From positions 19,554,281 to 19,618,280 of the forward strand of contig NC_059373.1 in the NCBI RefSeq assembly GCF_019703515.2: a stretch of 64,000 nucleotides of DNA, given 5' to 3'. The stretch comes from Myxocyprinus asiaticus (Eukaryota > Chordata > Actinopteri > Cypriniformes > Catostomidae). The position numbers and the translations under genes were made by a program. Within the stretch, counting starts at the first letter, position 1. Every line of letters starts with the position of its first letter. The notes beneath the pieces were generated by a model. It was not told where the DNA came from. It saw nothing but the letters and a program-made list of their open reading frames with translations, and did not search any database. Of the stretch, positions 48,780-61,601 are shown piece by piece.

Positions 48780-51160
48780 GTGCAACAACTTTCCAGATTT
48801 CTAGCATGGCCTCTGTTGTGGCCAGGTGGTATGTCCTCAGGAGAAGGAAAAGGAAAAGACTTAAAGATTTGCTGGTGTTCTTGTTTTGTTCAAAGACGAA
48901 CAAGGCTGATAATTTCCCTCCCACAATGCGGTTGAACAGCCCCTATATCAACAGCTATGAGAAAGAGCAGGAACCCAAGGTCCAAGTGTGCAGCCCAGAG
49001 CCGTGCACTCTGTACGTAGGAAACCAGTGTTTGTGGGCAGCATCTGGATTCATTTACGTAAAGGGGGTACCCTTGTCCTCTCAGGTTGCAGGTCTGAGTG
49101 TGGGCTCTTGTTTTTTGAAATGGCTAAAGCCTGCTTGCCTGGACCTTCTCAAACTGCCCCAGCGCATCCGCCCGTCCCTCCAGAGGGGCAATTTCAGCCC
49201 ATCCCATATGCCATCAAAGCATGTTTAGTGAAGTCACTCATTTGAACTGAAAGATGTTAAACAGATTCATTCAGGAGCTGGACTCCATGAGGCTTTTGCA
49301 AAGAGGAGTGGGTGGGTTTAGGTGACTACAGTGTACAGATGTGTGTGTATACAAGTGTAAATGTTGAGAAAGTGGGCAATGAAATGTATAGTGAACGGCG
49401 AACACCAATGTTCACTGTTACCCTATGGGTTTATAAACAGCTCAGTCAGGAGTTTAAAAAAATATCTAGCTGGTAAAACAACTGCTCACTGAATTTGTTC
49501 ATGTTTTATCATTGGACTACTGTCAGAGCTGTTTTTTGTGCCCATTGAATCAAAACCATGTAAGAACCAAACATTCTAAGTTAGTTGGTGGGATGATGTT
49601 CAAACAGATTTATTTTTTGTATAAGCAAAGAGTCTGTCAAGGCCCATAACGCTCATTCTGTTGTTGTCAGGGGAATTATATTCACCACACTCTGTATATC
49701 TGATTGCCCTCAGGTTTAGTTTGACATCTTTCCAAGATGAACATTAGACACATTAGAGACATAACATGAAGCCGAATGAAAAATTATAAAATGCAGTGGA
49801 TTACTATACATTTGGATGTAAAGTTTAAAATGCCAAATGAGTAAAACTCCTGACAATATATATATCGTTTGTTGGTTGTATTCGCCTTTTTGATTATAAT
49901 AATAATATATTTATATTGATCATTCTCTCCATGAGGCCACATGTCTCATTTCAAGAGACATACACTAGACAAGAGTAAATGATTGTTAAATCTCTGAAAT
50001 CTCTGATTACTTATAAAAAGGACAAGATAACAAATACAACATAAAGGAGGCAGAAAAGAAAAGTTAAATTATGTCAGTCATTCGCATCAGCACTTTAAAG
50101 ACTACAATTAAACTGTCAACATCTCAAATAGACGCAGCTTGGCAAACCATATTTCCATGTCTCTGTTGCTTTAAACAGAAGGTATTTAACCTTTGATACC
50201 TCTGGAGTCCCCAGCCGCTGACCATTATTAGAGACACTCCAGTGCTAAAGAGCAACAAAGTGGTTCAATCATTTGCTTATAGTTCTATTTTTAAACTCAA
50301 GAGTTTAGACAAATTAAAATAGGGGGATTTTGCTTCAAGATGTTGATCTACACTTTCAGTCTATTCTTCAAAGATGTGTTTGATCCCAGGAGAGGCAGAA
50401 GGTAACCCTGGCAAGACATGCCAAAGGACTTTTGGTTCAGCAACAAACCAAACCACAGGGGATTCGGACCACAGAGAAATTCTCCTCAGAGTTCTGTCTA
50501 TTATAATATATCAAAGCAGTTGATACAATAATGATGTCCCATTTTTATAAATAAAATCAATTAGTTTAGATATAATATAATTGTTTTACACTAGATTTGT
50601 TTTATTTATATTTGAACTCATTTATACTATTTGTAGATATTTAATAATCAAATGCATATGTTATTTTTTTTAAAACAATAATTTTATTATTTTATTTAGT
50701 ATATTTTAATCAAACATTTAGAGGGGAACATGTCTTGTCACTTTTAGTAAGAAAAAAGACTGTAATTAAATATCTATTCTGTGAAGATGATGTGATATTT
50801 TGTTATTTAAGTCTATTTTGAAAGAATTCCTATAAAGTTAACAGAACGCATCACTAAATAAAAATATATTTCTGAATAAAAAAATGGAGCAGGTGCCATG
50901 GATATTTGAGGGAAGAGAATTTCCCCTGTGAAGCCCATTTGAGTAACACGGAAGCCTGCTGTGAAAAATATGGTGGTTCCTACTGGTTCTCCTAGAATCC
51001 AAGAAGCAGCCAGCAAAATGCTTTGAATTATTTTAAGCACAAAAAAGACCATCCACCTTCAGAAACCTTTTCCTCTCTTTTAAATTGCTTTTATTCTGCA
51101 GATAATGAGAATTGTTCATTCTCTGCTCAAAGCAAGTAATAGTTGCAATGGTTGGATCCA
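48780..51160. other. Intergenic, no supported gene
   Basis: A 140-codon open frame at 48806-49228 has no recognisable domain and an unexceptional composition. 50090-50480 is repeat-free and compositionally even. The rest (49240-50090, 50500-51160) is AT-rich with nothing recognised. Confidence 0.5.
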
Positions 51161-51194
51161 AATAGAATAGAATAGAATAGAATAGAATAGAATA
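51161..51194 (+). repeat. (AATAG)n microsatellite
   Basis: Seven perfect AATAG/AGAAT units. Confidence 0.92.
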
Positions 51195-51784
51195 TATAAA
51201 CAGAGCCTATGTAAGGTCATGTTTAGTTGTTGTGTTATGGACAATAAGAACAGGGAAAATATCTTAATTTTTCAAAGTGAAATAACATTTTAAGTGCTAA
51301 TGTTTGTATTAATTAATGAGGAATTTCATATAGTCTTCCAGAGGTATTAGAACATCATATTTTATTGAAACGGTCATTCTTGCTATGCAGTATAGGCCTA
51401 ATTTTTTTAAATACATGGCTACAAATTAATAAGTATTTCTTTAAAATGGTATAGCAAACTTTCAGAATTGTGCTCTGGTCAAGGGCATAGATTTGGCTTG
51501 AATATTTACACGTTTCCATTGATTATGGTATAAATATTGCTTGTTTTGATTATTGGTCATTACTGGGGATTATTACCCCCCCCACAAATACCTAAATTCC
51601 TAAAGACCATTTCTCAGTGAGGGATGGAGAGAAAGGCAAAAATGAAGTAGCACTTGTAATATTTCTTAATAAATGTATAGTTTTTCATTTTAGATGTCAT
51701 AAGTGTTATAAATGGCATGACTATTCAATGGTCTGCATATTAGGAATAAGTCACATGGGTGTTTTAGCCGCTTTCCTCCCTGCT

Positions 51785-51860
51785 GTCCCGCACGTGATCT
51801 CCATGGAAACGTCATCAAGCTGGAGAAGTCTTCCCGTTGCTGTAGTTGAGCTATCTGAGC
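51785..51860 (+). promoter_or_regulatory. slc25a13: Likely slc25a13 promoter / 5' UTR
   Basis: A GC-richer block directly before the start codon contains the E-box CACGTG (51791-51796) in the context GCACGTGATC, followed by 'ccatggaaacgtcatc'. No TATA box is placed to serve the ATG. The location fits a housekeeping mitochondrial carrier gene. The start site itself cannot be fixed from sequence. Confidence 0.4.
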
Positions 51861-51872
51861 ATGGCAGCAAAG
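51861..51872 (+). CDS. slc25a13: slc25a13 exon 1 (MAAK)
   Basis: ATGGCAGCAAAG|GTAAGC: four codons, then a strong donor. The human gene likewise has a tiny first coding exon ending in Lys, one Ala longer. The start context 'gagcATGG' is favourable. Confidence 0.8.
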
Positions 51873-54800
51873 GTAAGCGCTATTCCCGCACAGCGTTGTT
51901 TCTGCAGATGAAACAATCTCAGTGTTTGATCATGAATCACATGGATATCCAGCAAACATTAACACAAGATTGCCCCGCAGTGCAGATGAGATAAGCTGAT
52001 AACCTTCAGTGTCCAGCAGCCGGTGTGATGGAGCTAGTTAGCCTGCTAACGTCCGATGTGAACGTTAGCGTCTCTCAGTGACATTGACAGAAGAGGACTT
52101 AAATAAAGTGGGCCGAAAAATCAAACGCAACACCACCAGACCTGTAGATAAGCTGTCTAGTGTTTCATTGGTTGTTTGAACAGGTGCCATGAAGCGCATA
52201 TGAAGCTGAACACTATCTGAATAGAGCTAAAGTTGTGCTTTACATCACTGTTTGGTTCCATCCGGGTTGATGCAGAGGATTTTTATGACATTTTGGAAAA
52301 CGAGAGAGGTTCACACTTTCCCTCCTTTGAACTTGCTTGTGATGGTGTTATTTCTAATACCAAGCTTATTGCTGGATGTTACCCTGCAAAGACATGCAAG
52401 TGACAATCTACAAGTATTGTGAAATCTATACGAATACAGTACATGGCCAAAAGTGTGTGGACACCAACTACAACACCAATATGTGCTCGTTGAACTTCAG
52501 TCTCCAAACCATGGTCATTTTAAAGGGGTCAGGGCTTTCTGTAGGCCAATCAAAATGCTCCACAGATCAACTCAGCAAACCATTTTTTCCCCCAAACCAA
52601 TCACTTTGTGCACAAAGGGGCTTTAGTACGCTCCATTCTACTGTATATTTATAAAGAAATTGCATGGCTGTATGCTTGATTTTATGCACCTGTTATTTAT
52701 GGGTGTAGCTGAAATGGCCAAAGGTGGTGTTCTTATGCTTTTAAAGGAGGAGAATGAGCTATGGTGCAACCTTCTTGTACATTAATCATAGATGACATGA
52801 TCACCGTTACCAGTGGCAAACCATCCACGGGTAAATCATTATAGGAATGCTTTAGCCCAAAGTAATGTTGTTAGACAGCATAGAGCCTCATGTATGCAAC
52901 CTAAATACCCCTGTCAGTATTGTCCCTGTGAATAGATTTCAATAGTAAGCTAAGTCTCCATGTTTTTTGTTATATTTAAAGGTATACAAGAGGGCTGATC
53001 CAGCAGAGCTCAAGTCCATTTTCTTGAAGATATGTCACCGCTCAACTCCACTGAGAGTCTTTAAATGAAGGGATTGGAGCCTTAGCCCAATGTCCAAAGC
53101 ACTGGTGATAATGAGATATATCTGATGTAATCATGTAATAAATTTCTCATTGCAGAAGAAAACCTGAGGATTCATTTTAAAATGCAACGAGCACTGTATT
53201 CATAGTAAGTTCACATGAATATATGAAGCAGAGTTCCTTAAAAGCACAAGAAAATATTTTGCATGGATTAAGTATTTTAATAAACAGTAATGAAATGAAT
53301 CTAACAACAAATGAATTTAACAACAAGCCAGAATCAACCTAACATATGCTTTATTAATTGTCCTGCTCCTATTATTATTCGATAATCAACATTTTGCTTA
53401 CTTTCTGTTATTTACAGTAGATTAGACAAGAATTACACTCAGTCTCCGGTAACATTTTACAATAAGGTTCCATATGTTAAGATTAGTTAACAACATTATT
53501 TATCATGAACTAACAAAGAAAAATACTTCAGCAGCATTTATTAATCTTAGTTTCAACATATAATAATATATTTTTTAAATCAAATGTTGTATTTGTTGGC
53601 ATTAGTTAAAGGGATAGTTCACCCAAAAATGAAAATTATCTTCATTTACTCACCCTCATGCCATCCCAGATGTTTGATTTTTAGAAGATTATCTCAGCTC
53701 TGGCAGTCATACAATGCAAGTGAATGGTGACCAAAATTTTGAAGTTACAAAAAGCACATAAAGGCAGCATAAAAGTAATCCATATGAATCCAGTGGTTAA
53801 ATCCATGTCTTCAGAAGTGATATAATAGGTATGGGTGAGAAACAGATAAATATTTACATACTTTTTTATTCTAAATCTCCAATTTGACCAGTCCTTCTAG
53901 GTGCATTCATGAGAGGACCACGTTCTTCTTCTTCTTCTGTGTTTTAGCGATTCAAATTATTTGTGCATATCGCCACCTACTGGGCACGGAGGAGAAAAAA
54001 AGGGAGGGATTAAGCAGAATAAATAAATCGTATTTGCGCAACAGTCCAGTAGGTGGCGATATGCACGAAGAATGCGAAAATCGGCCAAAAACAGAAAAAT
54101 AACTCTCCTGAACGTGCGTAGGAGGGCTGTTTGAAAGTGGATTTATAGTAAAAAAGGACTTGTTTCTCACCCACACCTATCATATCTCTTCTGCAGACAT
54201 GGATTTAACCATCGGAGTGGTATGGATGACTTTATGCTAACTTTATGTGTTTTTTTTGGACCAACAGAGCAGAGATGTTTTTCTAAAAACTTTAGGTCTG
54301 TGTTCTGCAGAAGAAAGAAATTCATAGACATCTGGGATGGCATGAGGGTGAGAAAATGATGAGATAATTTTCCATTTTGGGTGCATTATTCCTTTAATGC
54401 ACTATGAACTAACATGAACTAACAATGAATAATTGTATTTTTATTAACTAAGATTAATAAATGCTATAATAAATCTATTGTTCATTGTTTTTTAATGATA
54501 CCTAATACATTAACTAATGCTAACAAATGGAACCTTATTGTAAAGTGTTACCCTGTCTCCTTGTAATATTGTGTCTAATAAATGCTGTAATAAATGTATT
54601 GTTCATTGTTTGTTCATGATACCTAACACATTAATGTTAATGAATGGAACCTTACTGTAAAGTGTTACCCTGTCTCCTTGTAATATTGTGTCTCATGTCA
54701 GCTTTTAGCTGTGAGGATCTGTTTTATTTGTTCATCTGTCTTGGGCTTGTAATACTGAATATTCATGATTGTCATTTTTGATCAACATGATTTTTGATCT

Positions 54801-57800
54801 TTAACTGAGACATGTTTTGCCATACTAATAATCTGTCTTTTATGGACAATGTATTAAACATGTTTTGATTAAAGTCATTTATTGTTTTTGTTATCAGATT
54901 GAATTGAATACTTTGAGTTTACTGCTTTGCAATATAGAATGTATTAACCATATTAATACCTTCTTTGAGAGTGTCACATTAAGATTAAGTATTTTCAGAC
55001 TGCTCTCATGAATGTTCAACAAACAATGAAATATTGATCTTTTCTGTGATGCAGTGGCCTCAGCACCATATATGAAGCTAGCTCAGTTTTCTTTCCCTTC
55101 ACATTATGCCAGTGTGGAGAGAAATGGAGAGCGCTACATGTCCCCAGAGGACTTTGTGTCCAAGTTCCTGCATGCACAATCAGACATACGACTGTCCAAG
55201 GAGGCAACAGTTCTACTGGCAGGTGTTGTAGACCAGACCAAAGATGGGTTAGCATCTATTTCTCTGCACTATTGTTGATAGTACATTTTTTAGTCACCTT
55301 TGGACCTTTAGCTGGTTATAGTTTGGAAACAAATCAAAATATCCTACAAAAGAGAAAGGCCCCCCTACTATAGATTTTCTCATATCTAATACAAATGAAC
55401 AAGACGCAGGGTGAATTTATGTCTTTCATTAATATTCACGACTTTTGTAAATTACAGTTTACAGTTCAGATGATTTCTGAACAAAGCGTTTGCTGTGGAT
55501 TATGTGGCGGTATATTCCGCATTTAATCCTGCATTAAGAGGAAAGGTCAGACATCTTTACATGGCACACTTTGTTCAGGTGCTGCTCCATCCAGGCAGCA
55601 CGGCTCAACCCCCTTTTGCATTAATATGTATGCTTTTAATGATACATAATGATGGCCAATGATACGCAAGCGTAAGTCCAAAAAGATTGTGTGTTGCCGT
55701 GGCAACCACTCGGCCCACATTACGCGCAGAGTGCATGTGGTCATGCGGCACACATTATTAGGGCTGCCTTAGACCGGGAGAGGTACACATGCACCGTAAT
55801 TGCCTGTGCCATTCAGCTCTCATGCTTTGTGCGACTTTGAGGATGGATAAATTGCTGCATCTCAGCTATTAACGGATAACTATTAGGAAATCATGGCCTG
55901 AGCTCTGTTTCTGAACATCATTTTTTTAATTTACAGGGCTTTGAGTAAAAATAAGAGGATTGCTTGATTTAATCAAGCTCATGGAAAAAGGTTTGTAGAG
56001 TATATTGGTAAGCATTGTGCTTTCAGTTTATTTTCGGAAGCAAGTACTGCTTTTTTAATATATAATTTGCAAATTTTTTGTAGATGACTGAGCTTGGTAA
56101 ATAAAGATATGCATCATACAAGAATTTCTATGATTTGGTTGTAGAGGCGGCAGTGGTCAGAACCTTCATGCTGTCAGGATTGTGGAATGTTGAAAATGAA
56201 GAAACTTTAATTGTAGGCCCTTGGTTCTAGAATTATGATGGCATGAGATCTTTAGCAAGGCCTTAAAGGAATATTCCAGGTTCAGTAAAAGATAAGCTCA
56301 ATTGTCAGCGTTTGTGGCATAATATTGATTACCACAAAAATGTATTTTGACTTGTCCCTCCTTTTCTTTAAAAAATGCAAATATCTGGGTTACAGTGCTA
56401 CACTTACTTTTTAAACGTATAGCCACAAGACATAAAGGATATGCATGTAAACACAATTTTTGTGTAATTACAATGTCATGTCAACAAACCCTAAAACCCT
56501 AAAATGACTGTAACAATGGCAATTTAAACAATTTTACATCTCAAATAATGCATGAGTTTTAACAGAAGAATGAATGCCAGTGCTTTTATACAATTACAAG
56601 CTTCACATTTCTGTGTTTAAACCCTACAAAAAAAGGCCCCTATTCACTTCCCATTGTAAGTTCCTCACTGTAACCTCGTTTTTGGCTTTTTTGAAGGAAA
56701 AGGAGGGACGAGTCAAAAAATGTTTTTGTGATAATCAACATTATGCCATAAATGCTGTCGATTGAGCTTAACTTGTATTGAACCCAGAACATTCCTTTAA
56801 GGGATACTGCAGTTCACCCAAAAATAAAAGTGAATTCACCAGTTACTCACGCTCATGTTGTTCAAATTCTGTATCTCTTTTCTTTCTCTTTTCTTCCTCC
56901 ATGGAACACAAAAGGAGATGTTATGCAGAATGTCTCGTTCACCGTTCACTTTCATTGTATGGAAAAAAGATGCAATGAAAGTGAATAGTGACCAAGTCTT
57001 AACATGCTGCCTAACATCTAATTTTGTGTTCCATGAAAGAAAGAAAGTCGTTAGCCTTTTGATTTAAATATTGTACCAATTAGAAAAGAAAATAATTTCA
57101 CACTTTATATAAGCTAATCAAGTCGAGCTAAAAGCTCTGATCTATCTACAGCTACGGTAAATGTGTTTGTGTGTGTTTTCTTGGGAGCCGATGTTTTTGG
57201 TGAACACAAAATGTTTTACAACTGAGGTAGGTTTTCATCTGATTGAGATGATTTCCAGGTTATCTCTGTTTCACAAGATGGATACAAACAGCATGATGCA
57301 TTTTCTACCTCCTCCTGAGCTGGAATAAATCAAGTGATATGGTGACATCCATCAGGCACTGAATCACTTCTCCTTTATTCACTCAGCCCTGTTTGAGCGG
57401 CATCCTGCCAACGGTCCTGAATCATTCATTCAGCACATGTATACTTCCCTGCTGATTCAAAGATCTGCCAGAGACATTCTCTCTTTTTCCCCTCTCTCCC
57501 TCTCTCTTTTCTCCCCCTCTCCATTTTTGATGAAAAAACTCTTCAAGTGAGAAACTCCATAGCCTCTTGGGGGTTAAAACTTTGTAAAGAGCACATGCTG
57601 AGAAAATGGCAGTCCGTGCCCATGTTCCTTTAGGCTGGTCTGAGGTATGCACTCAGGGAAAGCTAAACCAGCCCCTGTCCCTCCACATCCATGCTTGTCA
57701 GTGACAATGACAGGGCCAGAGCTTATTGAAGGTGCTCTCTCCTCACCTGTCATGGATAAAAGCTACTACGCTAAGCCACTGAAATAATAAGTCTGTAAAT

Positions 57801-60800
57801 AGTGTTTCTGCTAAGGACAGTGTTTACCAGCACCTTTATGTTTTAGAAACAACACAATTTAAAGGTTTGTGGCACCCCGCTGGGTGATAAAAGAAAATGC
57901 TTTGCAAAACATATGCCTAGATGTGAAACCCCTTCTGCCATTCTGATTAGCATACAAACATTGAAAATTAATAACAAAATTATATTAATATTGTAACAGA
58001 AATATCCTAAGGCCATTGAAGAATTTTTATTGGTTTCTTAAAAATTCAGTTTGTCACAGTCTGGGGTTTTTGTGATTGTGACACAGAATTAGAATTTGAT
58101 ACATGCTTGATAAATTTAAAGGTGAAGTGTGTATTGTTTTTCCATTTTACCATATCCCAGATTAATTTGTAGATACTGTACAAGTACAGTTGAATTTGGA
58201 AGTTTACATACACTTAGGTTGAAGTCATTAAAACTAATTTTTTTTAACCACTCCACAGATTTTATATTGGCAAACTATAGTTTTGGCAAGTTGTTTAGGA
58301 CATCAACTTTGTGCATGACACAAGTAATTTTTCCAACAGTTGTATACAGACAGATTGTTTCACTTTTAATTGACTAAATCACAATTCCAGTGTTTCAGAA
58401 ATTTACATACACTAAGTTAACTGTGCCTTTAAGCTGCTTGGAAAATTCCAGAAAACCATGAAAAGCCTTTAGGCAATTAGCCAATTAGCTTCTGATAAGA
58501 GGTGTACTGAATTGGAGGTGTACCTGTGGTATTTTAAGACCGACCTTCAAACTCAGTGCCTCTTTGCATGACATCATGGGGAAATCAAAAGAAATCAGCC
58601 AAGACTTCAGAAAAAAAAAATTGTTGACCTCCACAAGTCTGGTTCATCCTTGGGAGCAATTTCCAAATGCCTGAAGGTACCACACTCATCTGTACAAACA
58701 ATAGTACGCAAGTATAAACACCACGCAGCCATCATACCTCTCAGGAAGGAGACGCATTCTGTCTCCTAGAGATGAACGTAGTTTGGTGCAAAAAGTGCAA
58801 ATCAATCCCAGAACAACAGCAAAGGACCTTGTGAAGATGCAGGAGGAAACAGGTAAACAAGTATCTATATCCACAGTAAAACGAGTCCTATATCGACATA
58901 ACCTGAAAAGCTGCTCAGGAAGGAAGAAGCCACTGCTACAAAACAGCCATAAAAAAGCGAGACAACAGTTTGCAAGAGCACATGGGGACAAAGATCTTAC
59001 TTTTTGGAGAAATGTCCTGTTGTCTAATGAAACAAAAATTGAACTGTTTGGCCATAATGACCATCGTTATGTTTGGAGGAAAAAGGGTGAGGCTTGCAAG
59101 CCGAAGAACACCATCCCAACCGTGAAGCATAGGGGTGGCAGCATCATGTTGTGGGGGTGCTTTGCTGCAGGAGGGACTGGTGCACTTCACAAAATACTGT
59201 ATATGGCATCATTAGGAAGGAAAATTATGTAAATATATTGAAGCAACATCTCAAGACATCAGCCAGGAAGGTAAAGCTCAGTTGCAAATAGGTCTTTCTA
59301 AATGGACAATGACCCCAAGCATACCACCAAAGTTGTGGCAAAATGGCTTAAGGACAACAAAGTCAAGGTACTGGAGTGGCCGTCACAAAGCCCTAACCTC
59401 AATCTGATAGAAAATTTGTGGGCAGAACTGAAAAAGCATGTGCGAGCAAGGAGGCCTACAAACCTGACTCAGTTACACCAGTTCTGTGTGGAGGAATGGG
59501 CCAAAATTCCAGCAACTTATTGTGAGAAGCTTGTGGAAGGCTACTCAAAACGACTGGCCCAAGTTAAACAATTTAAAGGCAATGCTACCAAATGCTAACA
59601 AAGTGTATGTAAAATTCTGACCCACTGGGAATGTGATGAAAGAAATAAAATCTGAAATAAATATTTCTCTCTACTATTATTTTGACATTTCACATTCTTA
59701 AAATAAAGTAGTGATCCTAACTGACCTAAGACAGGGAATGTTTTCTACGATTAAATGTCAGGAATTGTGAAAAACCGAGTTTAAATGTATTTTGGCTAAG
59801 GTGTATGTAAACTTCTGACTTCAACTGTAACTATAAATAAGCCATTTTGTAGTGTGATTTCACCGAAGTTAAAATAAAATGACTTCTGTGATGCTTTCAA
59901 AATATCGCTTGCTTGTTTGAGCATCCCGACCAGCAACATTGGCTCAACCAATGGCAAGAGAATCCGTTTTTTTTTTTTTTTTTTTTACCAATGGCAGATG
60001 TGGGGGAGTGTTTGGGAAACCTGTTTGAAAACCATCATTATTTTTGCAATTCTGTTTGGTGCCACTAGGGGTGCAGAATATACATACTTCACCTTTAAGA
60101 AAATGGACCGGTTTGTTTAGCCTGATCTCATGAAAATTACGTGACAGTGGTGACATTTGTGCAAAATTATGGTCCCTTATACCATTAAGGCAGTTTTGTG
60201 GTGAAATGTCCACTCTGTGGTGCTAAAAGCAAGTTAAATTTTCTCCCAAATAGATGAGGTTTTTAAAGATGCACTCAGTAATATTTTAATATGTCCTCTT
60301 GGACTTACACTGACACCTAGTGGTGTGGATGCAGCATCATTTAAATGCAAAAGGTTTTCAGAACTGATGCCATTGTCGAAATTCTTTATTCACAGTCAGC
60401 TATGATTAACTGAAACCATGAGTGAAAGTGTCCAATAACAGGGCTGTTACTGAGATTATGTGAGTAATATTCCGCTGGTCATGTGATCATAGCATGCCAG
60501 TCCCCATGAGGATATCCTCTCCTTGTAGATTTAAACAGCTTTTGTAAGGTTATTGATACAACTTGAGTTTTCATCTCATATGAGTGCTCACGATTTTACA
60601 TACACTACCGGTCAAAAGTTTTGAAACACTTGACTAAAATGTTTCTCGTGATCTTAAAAATCTTTTGATCTGAAGGCATATGCTTAAATGTTTGAAATTA
60701 GTTTTGTAGACAAAAATATAATAGTACCACCATATTAATTTATTTCATTATAAAACTAAAATTTAATAAAAAAAAAAAAAAGTTTTTGAAATTGATGACT

Positions 60801-61569
60801 TGGACCAAATAATAAAGAAAAGCAGCCAATAAGTGCCCAACATAGATGGGAACTCCTTCAATAATGTTTAAAAAGCATCCCAGGGTGATACCTCAAGAAG
60901 TTGGTTGAGAAAATGTCAAGAGTACATGTCTGCAAATTCTAGGCAAAGGGTGACTACTTTGAAGATGCTTAAATATAACACAGTTTTGATTTATTTTGGA
61001 TTTTGTTTAGTCACAACATAATTCCCATAGTTCCATTTAAGTTATTCCATAGTTTTGATGACTTTACTATTATTCTAAAATGTGGGAAAAAAATGATAAT
61101 AAAGAATGGGTTTCAAAACTTTTCACCGGTATTGTATATTTTTCAAAATTACTATTAATTTCTTTGGGAGTAAACTTTTTTTAATGAGTAAAACAATGAC
61201 CAAGTGCACCTTTAAGGTTAATACTCTATCGAGTATTAAATCATCAAAATTTACAAATCTAACTCACAAATCTAATCCTTAAACCTAAACCTAACCAACA
61301 GTGTCATAATAAGCAAATGAGAAAATGAAAAACAGAGGTTTTTAAAGTTAATGTTCTATGAGGTTTTGGGGCGTTTTCACACCTGGCTCATTTGGAGCAT
61401 TTGTTTTCGGAACCTGGTGTGTTTTCTCCCTTGGTTTGATTCGTTTAGGCATATATGAACATCATTTTGCCAAAAAAGTAGCTATAGTAATGTGATTCTG
61501 TGAGACCAGGTTGAATTTATCATCCTTCTGCTAGTCATAATATTTCATATTAAATAACTGCATTTTCCA

Positions 61570-61601
<32 letters not shown>

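Larger units (their letters stand above)
60117..61370 (+). mobile_element. Outer repeat of a three-level nest
   Basis: The left part 'cctgatctcatgaaaattac' to 60262 and the right part 61216-61370 ('ggttaatactctatcgagta', 'cctaaacctaaccaac') look like two halves of a common fish repeat split by 60263-61215. The outer termini are not resolved. Confidence 0.45.

Noticed and set aside
48806..49228. 140-codon + strand open frame (starts MASVVARWYVL)
   Set aside because: No recognisable domain, no splice context linking it to a gene, and length within chance expectation for a 64 kb window.
53030..55104. slc25a13 intron 2 as a U12-type AT-AC intron
   Set aside because: The donor ATATGTCA does not match the U12 consensus ATATCCTT, no TTCCTTAAC-like branch site precedes the end, and ending at the AC of 'cttcac' would break the reading frame.
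55016..55278. Open frames on both strands over slc25a13 exon 3
   Set aside because: The minus-strand frame is the antisense of a conserved exon; the plus-strand frame continues past the GTTAGC donor into intron.
58576..59598. Functional Tc1 transposase
   Set aside because: An early frameshift, later stops and an Asp-to-Asn change in the first catalytic motif make an active product impossible as read.
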